DNA of 64,000 bases from Pachypanchax playfairii (GCA_006937955.1 SSNP01000051.1:1308162-1372161); one strand, 5' to 3'; numbered from the stretch's first letter, positions 23,284 to 35,601 are shown. The notes: a model not told the origin generated them from the letters alone. Made by a program: numbers and translations.

Positions 23284-23501
23284 TACAGTGGGGCAAAAAA
23301 GTATTTAGTCAGCCACCAATTGTGTAAGTTCTCCCACTTAAAAAGATCAGAGAGGCCTGTAATTTTCATCATAGGTATACCTCAACTATGAGAGACAAAA
23401 TGAGGAAAAAAAATCCAGAAAATCACATTGTCTGATTTTTAAAGAATTTATTTGCAAATTATGGTGGAAAATAAGTATTTGGTCAATAACAAAAGTTAAT
23501 C

Positions 23502-24180
23502 TCAATACTTTGTTATATAGCCTTTGTTGGCAATGACAGAGGTCAAACGTTTTCTGTAAGTCTTCACAAGGTTTTCACACACTGTTGCTGGTATTTTGGC
23601 CCATTCCTCCATGCAGATCTCCTCTAGAGCAGTGATGTTTTGGGGCTGACGCTGGGCAACACGGACTTTCAACTCCCTCCAGAGATTTTCTATGGGGTTG
23701 AGATCTGGAGACTGGCTAGGCCACTCCAGGACCTTGAAATGCTTCTTACGAAGCCACTCCTTCGTTGCCCGGGCGGTGTGTTTGGGATCATTGTCATGCT
23801 GAAAGACCCAGCCACGTCTCATTTTCAATGCCCTTGCTGATGGAAGGAGGTTTTCACTCAAAATCTTACGATACATGGCCCCATTCATTCTTTCCTTTAC
23901 ACGGATCAGTCGTCCTGGTCCCCTTGCAGAAAAACAGCCCCAAAGCATGATGTTTCCACCCCCATGCTTTACAGTAGGTATGGTGTTCTTTGGATCCAAC
24001 TCAGCATTCTTTCCCCTCCAAACACGACAAGTTGAGTTTCTACCAAAAAGTTCTATTTTGGTTTCATCTGACCATATGATGTTCTCCCAATCCTCTTCTG
24101 GATCATCCAAATGCTCTCTAGCAAACCGCAGACGGGCCTGGACGTGTCCTGGCTTCAGCAGGGGGACACGTCTGGCACTG
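23502..24180 (-). pseudogene. Tc1 transposase C-terminal half, left arm copy
   Basis: The minus-strand frame from SARRVPLL to NKGYITKY is identical in protein sequence to the right arm copy. The frame appears to extend further upstream (to 24236) only by reading through the N and the adapter sequence; those residues are not biological. It is probably a duplicate produced in assembly. Confidence 0.8.
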
Positions 24181-24198
24181 NATGTGTATAAGAGACAG
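24181..24198. other. Tn5 mosaic-end (tagmentation adapter) sequence after N
   Basis: N is followed by ATGTGTATAAGAGACAG (24182-24198), which is 17 of the 19 bases of the Tn5 mosaic end AGATGTGTATAAGAGACAG used in tagmentation libraries. It sits exactly at the centre of the palindrome. Confidence 0.95.
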
Positions 24199-24248
24199 GC
24201 TGGGACCAAAGTAACAAAGGCTACCATCAGTAACACACTACACCGCCA

Positions 24249-24925
24249 GTGCCAGACGTGTCCCCCTGCTGAAGCCAGGACACGTCCAGGCCCGTCTGCG
24301 GTTTGCTAGAGAGCATTTGGATGATCCAGAAGAGGATTGGGAGAACATCATATGGTCAGATGAAACCAAAATAGAACTTTTTGGTAGAAACTCAACTTGT
24401 CGTGTTTGGAGGGGAAAGAATGCTGAGTTGGATCCAAAGAACACCATACCTACTGTAAAGCATGGGGGTGGAAACATCATGCTTTGGGGCTGTTTTTCTG
24501 CAAGGGGACCAGGACGACTGATCCGTGTAAAGGAAAGAATGAATGGGGCCATGTATCGTAAGATTTTGAGTGAAAACCTCCTTCCATCAGCAAGGGCATT
24601 GAAAATGAGACGTGGCTGGGTCTTTCAGCATGACAATGATCCCAAACACACCGCCCGGGCAACGAAGGAGTGGCTTCGTAAGAAGCATTTCAAGGTCCTG
24701 GAGTGGCCTAGCCAGTCTCCAGATCTCAACCCCATAGAAAATCTCTGGAGGGAGTTGAAAGTCCGTGTTGCCCAGCGTCAGCCCCAAAACATCACTGCTC
24801 TAGAGGAGATCTGCATGGAGGAATGGGCCAAAATACCAGCAACAGTGTGTGAAAACCTTGTGAAGACTTACAGAAAACGTTTGACCTCTGTCATTGCCAA
24901 CAAAGGCTATATAACAAAGTATTGA
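24249..24925 (+). pseudogene. Tc1 transposase C-terminal half (DD34E)
   Basis: The frame starts at SARRVPLLKPGHVQARLRFA and continues with all three catalytic residues: D in IIWSDETK, D in FQHDNDPKHT and E in SPDLNPIENLW, with 34 residues between the last two, the classic Tc1 spacing. It ends NKGYITKY at a TGA. The catalytic domain is open and undamaged, but the N-terminal paired-like DNA-binding domain is absent: upstream of 24247 only a short piece (KVTKATISNTLHRQ, in another frame) remains. Whether the genomic copy is really truncated cannot be told because the junction is an assembly scar. Confidence 0.85.
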
Positions 24926-25143
24926 GATTAACTTTTGTTATTGACCAAATACTTATTTTCCACCATAATTTGCAAATAAATTCTTTAAAAATCAGACAAT
25001 GTGATTTTCTGGATTTTTTTTCCTCATTTTGTCTCTCATAGTTGAGGTATACCTATGATGAAAATTACAGGCCTCTCTGATCTTTTTAAGTGGGAGAACT
25101 TACACAATTGGTGGCTGACTAAATACTTTTTTGCCCCACTGTA

Positions 25144-27293
25144 TCTCCTGATGTACACCATCTAAAGTCGTCTACTGTGACTGAGTAAACAGAAAGAAAG
25201 AGTGAAAGCTTTTCCTTGGTTTGCCTGATGTTGTCTTTAAAGACATGATTCCATATATTTATCTGTTTCTCCCTTTTCTTATCCATGTTTCTTAAGGATT
25301 TCATATCAGGCAGGTAGTTCTGTATATGATTCCATGTTCTCCATTATCATGGAAGCATTGTAATACAGTGTCAGCACACCTAGATCCATAACCTAGAAAA
25401 CCTCATTTTGTTTGTTACATTTCTTTCATTCAGGAGTGAAAATATCCCTTACCATGCCCTATGTGCTCCCCTAACATATGATACAATCTCACCACAATAG
25501 ATCTGCCAAGTGTGGCTTTATGTCTTGTATCTAAAGGGCATTTGTTTTGCCTGTTTAACTGCACTCCACCCTCTCTCTCTAGAGAGCATTCTTCCACCAT
25601 GCAGCAGCTAGCTTATCCGGTGCCACAGGCCACTAAAGCTCAAGACTTTATTACCCAGAGAGGCCAGGGGAAGTATTAGTATCTCGGCCTCTTTCTATAG
25701 CTTACGTTCAGGGCTGGGGGACTTAGCCATTATGGGCAAGGGAGAGTATTGAACCCTGGAGAGACTCTATGGAAACCCTTATGTTTAAATTTAGCCCCCT
25801 TTTTTAATCTTGGCTTTCTCATTAGCAGCACTGGAGACTAATTGTTAATGGTTAAGTCTTTATTGCTGCAGGACCTTTCACTTGTTCTCTCCCTTTTCCT
25901 CCCTCTCTATTTCTCTCACTGTTTTTCTCTGTTCCTGTTCAAATGGCACAATGGTTGGGGCGTCTCTTTGTATGACGGTAATTAGCTTTTATGATGTTGC
26001 TATGAGCGGGGTCTTTTCACTGCCACTCTACTAGCCTTGTCGCTTTATGACCCTGCCATCTTCTGGGCAATTAGTCTGCAGGGACCCCACCACCCCCACC
26101 ACCACTATTGTCCAGCCATATCTTCAAAGCTTTCCTACCCTTTATTTCACAGTAGGAATAAGAAAAAAACTGTTGATTTCACAATGATTGTGTGATGTGT
26201 GATGTAGGCACTGTGTATGAGCTGTGTATGAGAGCTTCTAAATGATGTATGCACAAGCTTTTTAACAAATTTGTGATGTCTGTTGTTCATCAGACCTAAG
26301 AATTTTGGGTTATTTTAATTGTGTTGAATCTGTATGCCTTGAAATAGTAGTTTTTGGAGTGCAAAAATCTCCCCACTAAACCTTCCTTGGAGCATTTGTG
26401 AAGACAGATCTGCCCACACACACCAAATGCTCTCACCAAATGTTGTACTTCATTTAGATATATATCACGGCAGAGAAACACCTACAAAGCAGTGAGCTGG
26501 AGATTATTTTAACCATAGAGGACTATTTTCCCTTCTGCCTGACTTTCATTACTTACAGAGGATATTATGGAGACTGTTTTTAATGGCCACCCATTGCACT
26601 CCATAAGGAGTGTTCTACATGTTACCAATGCTTTTTTACAATCAAAGTGAAATAATTGTACAGTTACTTTTTTAAAGTGAATGAGTTGTTGATCAGACCG
26701 CTGGCACATGCTCCCTGTTTACCTGATCAACCAGGCCCAAGTCTTTGACAGAATACTTTACAAAGACGTGAAGGCCGGGAGCTGAAAGGCTGTCTCTCAA
26801 TTTCGAAGGCGGGCTTAGCCAGTTGAGAGAGAACCAATCACAGAAACCCGGAAGTGACGCAACATATGTGACGCTAAAACAACGAGGCGGAACAAAAACA
26901 AAAGGTTTTGCGAGCGGAGCCGTAATGGTAGCTACAGAGCCATGTTTAATGGAGGAGAAAAGATGAATATTAATGACAGTTGTCGCTTTTTTGTCAAAAA
27001 CTTGCGAATACGAGGTGTCATTGTACCCTCAGTATAGGTATTTGACCGCCCCAAGCAAACACTGTGCTAACACAAAAGTAAACACTTCATCCACAGCCGA
27101 GTCCGCGATGTTGAATGTTGTGGTCTGGGTGGAAAACGCTAGTTCCGTGTTTTCAGGATGACGCACAACAAAGGTGATATGTAATTGGTCCGTCATAAAA
27201 TTTGACGTGGAAATGATCGGGTGTGGCTCCGGTGTCAGACCCTTCTGCATTTGAACATAATGCAGGAGGATCTGATTGGTCAAGCTAGCTCCC
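25144..27293. other. 2.1 kb without recognised gene
   Basis: Includes a moderately CpG-rich stretch at about 26770-26960 with GTGACGCAACATATGTGACG, which might be a promoter or old element. A minus-strand 111-codon frame (27029-27364) runs into a LINE tail and is not convincing. 25560-25870 is less AT-rich and could be a conserved non-coding element; sequence alone cannot show that. Confidence 0.4.
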
Positions 27294-27352
27294 TGTGACC
27301 CTAAACGGGAAGAAGCAGGTTCAGAAAATGGATGGATGGATGGATGGATAGA
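27294..27352 (+). mobile_element. LINE 3' tail with (GGAT)n
   Basis: CTGTGACCCTAAACGGGAAG, then AAAATGGATGGATGGATGGA. This is the familiar 3' tail (…GGATAAGCGG…AAAATGGATGG) of RTE-type fish LINEs in a diverged form. Only the tail remains. Confidence 0.5.
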
Positions 27353-29026
27353 GTTTTTGATCACCTGGAATATATTGCAAAACTAAGTTGGACTTCACTG
27401 AACTTTAATCCCTATTCTTCAACTGTACTTGAATAACTTATTCTCTATGAAGTCAGGCAAATAGGTAAGAGTGTCAGTAAGTGGGATGCTGCTCAATAAA
27501 ATATTCATCACAAACGTAGCAAAAATCTTTGCTAAAACAGTTTTTATTCTCTGTTGACCTCATGCTGCTTTATGTTTTATAAAGTTCTAGACAAAATAGC
27601 TTATGATAAACAGATTCTCTTTTTTCCTGGCATAGAGGATAAAGATGTCCACTGCCAACCTCATAGGCAGGTTGTCTGGATGTATCATAACAACTTAAAA
27701 CAAACTGTGATTGGTGGCCACTTATCACTTACCAAGATGTAGTTTTAGGAAGTTAGCTAAAAGCTGTTCATGTTTTCCATTTTGTACAGTTCCAACTGCT
27801 GCTAAGAAGCATTTGTGTGAGGGTATGAAAGGCTATAAACTCCCCCTCTCTGTTTGCTGAATACATTTTCCAAGGTTCTGCAAATGAAAAAAAGAAATTG
27901 ATTATTTTTGCACAGTATGAACTCATGCAAATACCTTATGACATTGTCCTTTGTTTGACAAAAACTATTCACGATATTTGTTGCCTTTACAAATGAAATG
28001 AGTCCAACATGTCTAAGAGAAGTCAGTGGCTTTTTGTTAAGGTTCTTATAAGAATGAGAACCCAAACAGAGGCTGCTGATCTGCACCTTTTCCTCAAAAA
28101 ATTTGATTTCGCTGCTCCTGTAAGAACAACTAATCTCAACCCAAGGGAACATCAAACTCCTGGGTTCTATTGGCTGTCTCATCACCTAGCTTTGGTCTTT
28201 CCTTCTTAGCTCAGGTATTGATCTACAGCTTAGGCAATTAGTCTGAGCAGGCTCCTTTTACCCTCTCATCCATTTTCCTCTTGCTTTAAACTAAAGCTGC
28301 TAGAAAATACCCAAGGACTCATTTCAGTGCAAAGAAGCCAAATTTGTCTTTGTTCTTCTATTATGATTACCTGTAGCAGGGGTTAACCTTTCTAAACCTG
28401 AGGTACTGATGGCTTTGGCATGGTTTTCACACTTAATACAACTTCTACTTCCTTCCCTTTACACCATTACAAGGTTTTGCATTCAAGAGACACATGTCTA
28501 AATTAGGAAAATTAAAAATAAAAAAAAAAACAGAAACACTTATTAATCTCGTTAAGAATGTAGTTCAGGAGGAATTATGGTGATTGTATGTTTAGCCTAC
28601 CTAACATATTCTGACACATCCATTCACAGTTATAAATGAACAGTAACAGTAGAGCTATATGGACAAGAAATGTATCAGCATTATTTACTCTGGAAAAAGA
28701 TGCGTGAAAGTCACAAATTTTACTAAGTGAGTGCGTGGTTACAATGACCCGTAAGTAACACCTGTGAACATAATACCAACGATTTTTGGACTGTTTCCTA
28801 CTACTTCCTTAATGCAGCCTTACAACAGCCCTATAAGAATCTAGTATTCGTGGCCTGTTTAGAAGTTTATGGTCTGGTTAATGGTATGCACCACACAAAC
28901 CCTCTGTGTAGGAACACTGGTGTAATTCCTTTCAACAACCTGCACACAGCATGCCATGATGGAGGATTGACTTTTTATTTACTTGATTATTTACTTCTAA
29001 AATTGCAGAGAACTGGATGTTTTCAC
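27353..29026. other. 1.7 kb without recognised gene
   Basis: AT-rich. Short frames lack motifs. Confidence 0.45.
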
Positions 29027-29365
29027 ATAACCTGGTTCTGCCAGATGTATGTGTAGCCCCACCTGTCCACTCGGGGCTACACATACATCTGGGATTTCTC
29101 CGTGTAAAAGCGTCTGAAAAGGGGAGGGACAATATCATAACATATCTTTACCATCAACAAATGCACCAAGTGCTTCTCTTTGCTCATTTTTCAACCAATG
29201 AATTGTCTCTAATTCTCCTAAAACAGATTCAATAGCTGCTTTTATACACAGCCATGTTTGTTTTACCTTGCCTGCCTGGGCACTTGCTGCCAATCATACC
29301 TGAACACCCGCCCCAAAGCACAATGCTAACACACCACTAATTTTTTTATAGACAAAGATAGTTTT
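29027..29365 (+). mobile_element. hAT-type miniature element with internal hairpin, copy 1 (truncated)
   Basis: Starts ACCTGGTTCTG, then a perfect 20-bp stem CCAGATGTATGTGTAGCCCC (29041-29060), a 12-base loop and its complement (29073-29092). The body matches the copies at 37680, 39685 and 52658 (for example CACTTGCTGCCAATCATACC) up to about 29365. The far end with CTCGCGAGAAT is missing. Confidence 0.75.
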
Positions 29366-29517
29366 CCTAATTGATATCCCACCCTTAACAACTACCTGTA
29401 GAAACATGTATCCACCTCCAGAAATGTTCACAAACTCCAAATATTGTAAGAAACGGGAGATTCGTACGAATGATGCATTTGTATGGGTCATTGGGACCAA
29501 AGCTTAAAGAGTAAAAC

Positions 29518-29719
29518 CAGAGGTGTCAAAAGTAGGAGTCGAAAGTAAAAATCCTGCCATGTTTTTGGATCTGCCTGTATATCTAGACCAACTGTTTTCA
29601 CCAACTAGCTCATCTACCTGGTAAAGAAGCTGTGCTAATTGAATTCAGCTGGTTTAGTGATGGTTGGAATAGCTGCTGGACTGGATTTTTACTTTCGACT
29701 CCTACTTTTGACACCTCTG
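29518..29719. mobile_element. 202-bp hAT-type MITE with 37-bp perfect inverted repeats
   Basis: Ends CAGAGGTGTCAAAAGTAGGA (left) and its complement (right); the inverted repeats are perfect for 37 bp. The flanks AGTAAAAC (29510-29517) and AGTACAAC (29720-29727) match at 7 of 8 positions, the 8-bp target duplication expected for hAT elements. No coding capacity. Confidence 0.88.
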
Positions 29720-29727
29720 AGTACAAC

Positions 29728-32700
29728 ATTGGCACAGAATGAACAGGAAAAAAAAGCTAAGAAACCAGGAAGTACTAGAGAAGTAGAGGGAGGCGGAATT
29801 AGAATGACAGGATTTCAAAAGAATAGTGTGGTTGCTCTGTTACATTTTTTGTATGGTTGAATTATTACTAGTTGCAATAGAGTAATTAGATCTCTGCATT
29901 CTTTAAGAAAAAAACTCTAATAACTCAATATGTAATTCTGACATAACTCATCATGTGATTGGTTCTTTAGCACTTCACAACTAATTACAACGGGATCTGA
30001 GTGAAAAATCTTTAAAAACAGTTTGCTAATGAAGCCTTCACTGTGATGATTGTTTTCCTGCTCGGAGGAGAGTTTGTGTGAGACTAATGGCATCTAAGCG
30101 ATAATTAATTGATTCTTGGTCACCTGAATAAGCAGAGTTTTAATAAGAAGTGACAAGGACAACAAGTCCCAGTACAGTAATCTCTTCACTGCAAGTGGGT
30201 TAAGTCATAATAAAGCACCATTTAACACAAAATGGTGCTTTGAGGCTGTATGATTTAAGTTTAATATGCTGGTATTCTGGAAAACTTGCCAAAAAATATC
30301 AATATATAGTCACATTTTACAAAGAAGCAAACCATGCAAATGATTTTTTAAAATTGTGAAAACAATTCTCTTTTATAAATAAACCCACTGTGTTTTAGCA
30401 AAAGTGGAAGAAAAGACTGATAGCTCTACAAGCAGTTGTCTGGTAATTAAGAATGTTATCATAGCGCAGCTACAGAATTTATAAACCTTTTTATTGCTGA
30501 TTCTTAGCATGTAGGAGTGATATTTTCCAAACTTGTGAATCTTTTCCAGATGCTTGATGTGAAGTTGATAACAGTTTCTCTCACTCAGATGGATTTCTTT
30601 TAGATCTATTACATCTATACCTTTAGGCGTGCAGGAGCTTTGAGTGTCCTTCAGCAGAATTTGTTCGTACCACACACAGAAACCCTCTATGGACTTTGTG
30701 TTTATCAGTGGAATGGTCACGTATAGTGTTTAGCATGAAGAAGTGATAAATCACATACTTAAAATTCTGCAATTCACATTATGACATTTAAAGATTTCCT
30801 AAACAGCCAAGGCTCGACGACAAAGAGTATCAGCAGCACAGTGCTGTTAAGATGTCTCTGAAAAGAAGGCACCTGTTTAGTCTTCAGCACTGAATCTGAC
30901 ATGCTGTTTGAGAGCCGAGGCAATTCCCTCAAGGCCCACAGATCTCTTCTCTATGTTTTGCTTTGAAGCTGATTTCGTTCTCTTTTTTCCACTCAGGAAA
31001 CATGATACCTTGCTCATCACTACATGTTACTTAGTTTAACATCCTGCTGCTTCTTCTCTGAATTTGCACCTTCAGTGGAGTTTGTGTTCTGTTTTTTGTT
31101 CTGTTTCAAGTTCCTGCTTGTGAGGATTTTTTCTTTGTTTCCACTCAAAACTTTGTCTTGCCTCTAGAATTTAATGTTGTATTCTGAAATATACTGATTT
31201 GAAGTTTCGAGTTATTCGAGTTTAGGAATTATCAGGAATTAGAAATAATTAACCAACAATTATCATCAAATCAGCATATTCTCATTGCATGTCTGGATTC
31301 CATAACATAGTGTATTTATTCATTTATAAAAGATTTTAAGTGATCATTTTGTGCGATCCTAAGCAAACTACACTGGTTCTGTGGAATAAGATGGGAACAG
31401 TGTGGATTGTTTAGAGAGTCGTCTGTAGACGGGAGCAGCAGCTTCTCTGCAGCAGCTCAAACAGGGACACATATCCTAAGGTTTTTGAAAGTGTGGTGCA
31501 CCTCAGAACTCTTCAACATTTTACTTGCATGAACAGATCAATATATTGGGCGTCACTAATAAACAAAAGAGCATTTTCCCTGCATATAAATAGTCTCATT
31601 TGCTCTGCAGCACTCATTTGTACAGTTCAAAATGTTCAAAATATATGTAGTAAACGTCATTTTCAAACATGTTTAATGCTACAGTGTAACACGTTGTACC
31701 TCTTTGATGGCTGCAGTTTAATTTGTTTATGATAGACAAACAAGATTTTTACATAATGTATATAAGTTAGCACTATTTAATGGTAAACTTTATATTTGTT
31801 GTGTTTTCTTTTTAATTCTACTTTATTTATCAAAAAACTGTTTTAATATTATTATTACGGTGTTAAGTGACAAACTCTGTTTTGTCCACTGTAAAAATCC
31901 ACTTCTTTAATTACCTTGATGTATTTCTGTGAAGTGTTGCAGTATAAATAAAACTGAATATGCATGTAGCATGTTGAAGATACATAACTGCTAGTCTTCT
32001 GGCTGTGAAGCTGTGAAGTAGGCAAGGCAATGATATCAGCATCATATCTGTCACTCTGTTGGCAGACTTATTAAAAGCCACCAAGAACAAGGAGAAATCA
32101 AATCTAAAGAAATAATTTGATGACTCATTTTATGGAATGTGCAAATGAATCCTGCATGTAAGAAACATGACTCAAACCTGGCATATGGACAAACAAATAT
32201 GCTCTTGAATAATGGCAGTGATTTACCTCTGTACATGATCAAGTAATATTTTTTGTCATAATAGGGGCAGATGTCTTAATGGCAGGATGGATTCAGATTC
32301 TCTGGCAGTATAATAATTTGTTTTTGAAATTTTTCTGACTAAACAGCTGGTTTGGATGTGTACTGTTGGGCTCCACAACTCTTTGATATTGTTCTTGAGT
32401 ACAGGCTACAGATACAGAGTACAGCCCCCATGGCACTACAGCGGTTGACTCAGTAGGTATGTGGGTGTTTACAAACCTTTGCAGGCCTGATAGATTATGG
32501 AAACACAAAAGCACAATGCTTTAATTTAGCTGTTTATCATTTTTGTGGAACTGAGGTCAGATTATTTTATGGATGGGCAGTCCATTAGGAAGAGGTGCTA
32601 ACAGTGTCTGAGAGTCAGGTGAATTCAATTTCACTTTTTTGTTGTATGTTCACCTCACTGTCATTTCTTGTTATTACTCATTTCCTCTAAATATTCTGAC

Positions 32701-32820
32701 TCTCTTCTTTGTCTCTTTTCTCTGACAGCTCAGCCACTCGTTCATTCATTCCATGACAATTCTGTTCCAGTTCCAAAGATAATTATTTAGGATGAAAGTG
32801 TGAATAAAAAGATTAGTATC
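29728..32820. other. 3.1 kb without recognised gene
   Basis: AT-rich. One short perfect hairpin at 30213-30241 (AAGCACCATT / AATGGTGCTT) is too small to interpret. Open frames lack motifs. Confidence 0.45.
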
Positions 32821-32950
32821 ATCCATCCATCCATCCATCCATCCATCCATCCATCCATCCATCCATCCATCCATCCATCCATCCATACATACATACATAC
32901 ATACATACATACATACATACATACATACATACATACATACATACATACAT
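32821..32950. repeat. (ATCC)16-(ATAC)16 compound microsatellite
   Basis: About 64 bp of ATCC repeats followed directly by about 66 bp of ATAC repeats. It abuts the LINE tail on its right and probably grew from the LINE's own (GGAT)n 3' end. Confidence 0.95.
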
Positions 32951-33290
32951 TGTCCGCTTATCCATTGTCGGGTTCATGAGGCCTCAGTTTCAGGAGGGAA
33001 ACATGGACATCCCTCCCCCCAGCGACAGTCTCCAGCTCTTCCTGGAGAACCCTCATATGTTCCCAAGCCAGAGAAGATATATAACCCATCCAATGATGTC
33101 TGGGTCTACCTGCCAGTCTCCTCCGAGTCAAATGTGCCCAGAAAACCTTAAGAGGGAGGTGACCAGTAGGTGTCTTAATCAGATTTGTGAACCACCTCAG
33201 CTGGGTCCTTTGTGATTGAGAGGAGCAAACTCAAACTCAAACTCCCCTGGTTTACAAAAGTCCTCACCTTCTCTATAAGACTGAGTCTGG
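32951..33290 (-). mobile_element. 3' region of an RTE-like LINE
   Basis: On the plus strand TGTCCGCTTATCCATTGTCG, then CTCCAGCTCTTCCTGGAGAA, then TGATGTCTGGGTCTACCTGC match, with decay, the common fish repeat reading CTTCCGCTTATCCGGGGTCGGGTC. In LINE orientation (minus) it ends in (GGAT)n, which is the adjoining microsatellite. Confidence 0.6.
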
Positions 33291-33298
33291 CCAGCCAG

Positions 33299-34482
33299 GG
33301 TTCTAGCTGTAGACAGGAAGGATCTCCTGTAGAGGGTTCTAACTGTAGACAGGAAGGATCTCCTGTAGAGGGTTCTAGGTGTGGACAGGAAGGATCTCCT
33401 GTAGAGGGTTCTAGCTGTGGACAGGAAGGATCTCCTGTAGAGGGTTCTAACTGTAGACAGGAAGGATCTCCTGTAGAGGGTTCTAGCTGTGGACAGGAAG
33501 GATCTCCTGTAGAGGGTTCTAGCTGTGGACAGGAAGGATCTCCTGTAGAGGGTTCTAGCTGTGGACAGGAAGGATCTCCTGACGAGGGTTCTAACTGTAG
33601 ACAGGAAGGATCTCCTGTAGAGGGTTCTAGCTGTGGACTGGCAGGATCTCCTGTAGAGGGTTCTAGCTGTGGATGGGAAGGATCTCCTGTAGAGGGTTCT
33701 AGCTGTGGATGGGAAGGATCTCCTGTAGAGGGTTCTAGCTGTGGACAGGAAGGATCTCCTGTAGAGGGTTCTAGCTGTGGACAGGAAGGATCTCCTGTAG
33801 AGGGTTCTAGGTGTGGACAGGAAGGATCTCCTGACGAGGGTTCTAACTGTAGACAGGAAGGATCTCCTGTAGAGGGTTCTAGCTGTGGATGGGAAGGATC
33901 TCCTGTAGAGGGTTCTAGCTGTGGATGGGAAGGATCTCCTGTAGAGGGTTCTAGCTGTGGATGGGAAGGATCTCCTGTAAAGGGTTCTAGCTGTAGACAG
34001 GAAGGATCTCCTGTAGAGGGTTCTAACTGTAGACAGGAAGGATCTCCTGTAGAGGGTTCTAGCTGTAGACAGGAAGGATCTCCTGTAGAGGGTTCTAACT
34101 GTAGACAGGAAGGATCTCCTGTAGAGGGTTCTAGCTGTGGACTGGCAGGATCTCCTGTAGAGGGTTCTAGGTGTGGACAGGAAGGATCTCGGGTTCTAAC
34201 TGTAGACAGGAAGGATCTCCTGTAGAGGGTTCTAACTGTAGACAGGAAGGATCTCCTGTAGAGGGTTCTAACTGTAGACAGGAAGGTTCTCCTGTAGAGG
34301 GTTCTAGCTGTGGACAGGAAAGATCTCCTGTAGAGGGTTCTAGCTGTGGATGGGAAGGATCTCCTGTAGAGGGTTCTAGCTGTGGATGGGAAGGATCTCC
34401 TGTAAAGGGTTCTAGCTGTGGACAGGAAGGATCTCCTGTAGAGGGTTCTAGCTGTGGACAGGAAGGTTCTCCTGTAGTGGTC
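33299..34482 (+). repeat. 36-bp minisatellite, about 33 units
   Basis: The unit is GGTTCTAGCTGTGGACAGGA plus AGGATCTCCTGTAGAG. Units vary at a few fixed positions: AACTGTAGAC or AGCTGTGGAC, GACAGG or GATGGG, GTAGAG or GACGAG. At 34190-34196 one unit has lost 7 bases. The unit is divisible by three, and one frame reads GSSCGQEGSPVE repeatedly for 337 codons before the 7-base loss shifts it; the other frames are closed by the TAG in each unit. No signal peptide, upstream exon or flanking domain supports a protein, so I call it a satellite. Confidence 0.93.
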
Positions 34483-34485
34483 TGA

Positions 34486-35377
34486 GTTGGATCTGAAGAA
34501 GCTTGTGACTGGAGACAGTCTGTTGTTGAGTTACTGTGCTGTGAAAAGGATGATGAGGATTTTTCAGAATGTTTGTCAGCCTCCTTTGCACAAGAGGATC
34601 CAGATTAGTCCCCAGAACAGAACCATCTTTCTGTATCAGTTTGTTCAGCCCCTTTATGTCGCTTGTCCTGATGCTCCTCCCCCATCAGGTGACTGCAGAT
34701 GTTCACATTCATTAGTATACTCAGAAACTCAGAAATGGGTACTCATCCTCATCTTCCTCCTCTTCTTCCATTTCCTCCTCAACAATGGAACAAGAGTTTT
34801 AAACTTCCTATTTCTCTGTACTCCTTGCTCCTGCTCGACATCCATGTTGTCTTTTTTAACTCATCAGGGATTTGGGGTCTAAATTTTAGTGTTATTTGAA
34901 CCATAGAAATGTTCATTAGCTGCTCTTTTTGCAAACATGTCTCTTGTTGCTATGGTTATGCATCATAACAAGTGGCCAAAAGTAGCAAATAAAGCAAAAT
35001 CCTTCAATGTGCACAGAATCCAAACCAGAAGAAAAAATAATTCAAAGGGAGCAACATTTACTACAAAAGAACAAAACAAAAACAAGTGGTAAATTCTTAC
35101 AAAGGTTAAAACTGCTAGTAAAACTGCAGCTCTTCCAACATGATGCAACCATGTGTAGCACTGTTCTAGAAATATAACTGTCTAGTTTGGGGGTTAAGTC
35201 AGTGTAAACCATCTCTAATACAGATTGTGGATTTTAAGCTCAAGTTAAGTGTTCATGTGCATTTAAATTTGAAATATTAGTTGTATGAGTGTGAACAGTT
35301 GTGTGTCTCCCTGCTGAAGCTTTATGATGAGCTTCTGACTGCCAGTGTTTCCTGTTTCTCTCCCCTGGTGTCAGTCT
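34486..35377. other. Unassigned, flank of the minisatellite
   Basis: AT-rich. No gene recognised. Confidence 0.4.
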
Positions 35378-35385
35378 GTATAGAC

Positions 35386-35593
35386 CAGTGTTTCCCAACC
35401 CTGATCCACACAGCCCTGCATGTTTTAGATTTGTTTCTGCTCCAATACAGCTGATTCAGATAACTGACAACTTGCTTTTAACTTATGAAGAAGCCTGTGA
35501 ATTTTCCATCAGTTTAAAACATGTTTGCAAAACTAGGAATAATCTAAGACATGAAGGGTGGTGTGCCCTGAGGTCCAGGGTTAGGAAACATTG
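35386..35593. mobile_element. 208-bp hAT-type MITE with perfect 8-bp target duplication
   Basis: Begins CAGTGTTTCCCAACCCTG and ends CAGGGTTAGGAAACATTG; the inverted repeats match at 16 of 18 positions. The target duplication GTATAGAC is perfect (35378-35385 and 35594-35601). The family (CAGTGTTTCCCAACCCTG) is abundant in fish. Confidence 0.92.
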
Positions 35594-35601
35594 GTATAGA
35601 C

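Larger units (their letters stand above)
23286..25141. mobile_element. Tc1-like transposon represented as an 895-bp-arm palindrome
   Basis: Flanked by TA (23284-85, 25142-43); both ends begin CAGTGGGGCAAAAAAGTATT. The left arm 23286-24180 and the right arm 24247-25141 are both exactly 895 bp and are inverted copies of each other with no difference I could find. Each carries the C-terminal half of the same transposase. The 66-bp spacer begins with N and a Tn5 mosaic end. The N-terminal, DNA-binding half expected of a complete Tc1 element is missing. The outer ends and TA sites look genuine; the inverted interior is probably an artefact. Confidence 0.85.

Noticed and set aside
30213..30241. Short perfect hairpin as a microRNA precursor
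   Set aside because: The stem is only about 11 bp with an 8-base loop, far shorter than a microRNA precursor.
33212..34225. 337-codon cysteine-containing frame as a secreted repeat protein
   Set aside because: Starts inside LINE-derived sequence, has no signal peptide or flanking domain, and the array is a simple 36-bp satellite with a frame-breaking deletion.
33299..34482. CRISPR array
   Set aside because: Units are contiguous with no unique spacers, and the DNA is eukaryotic.
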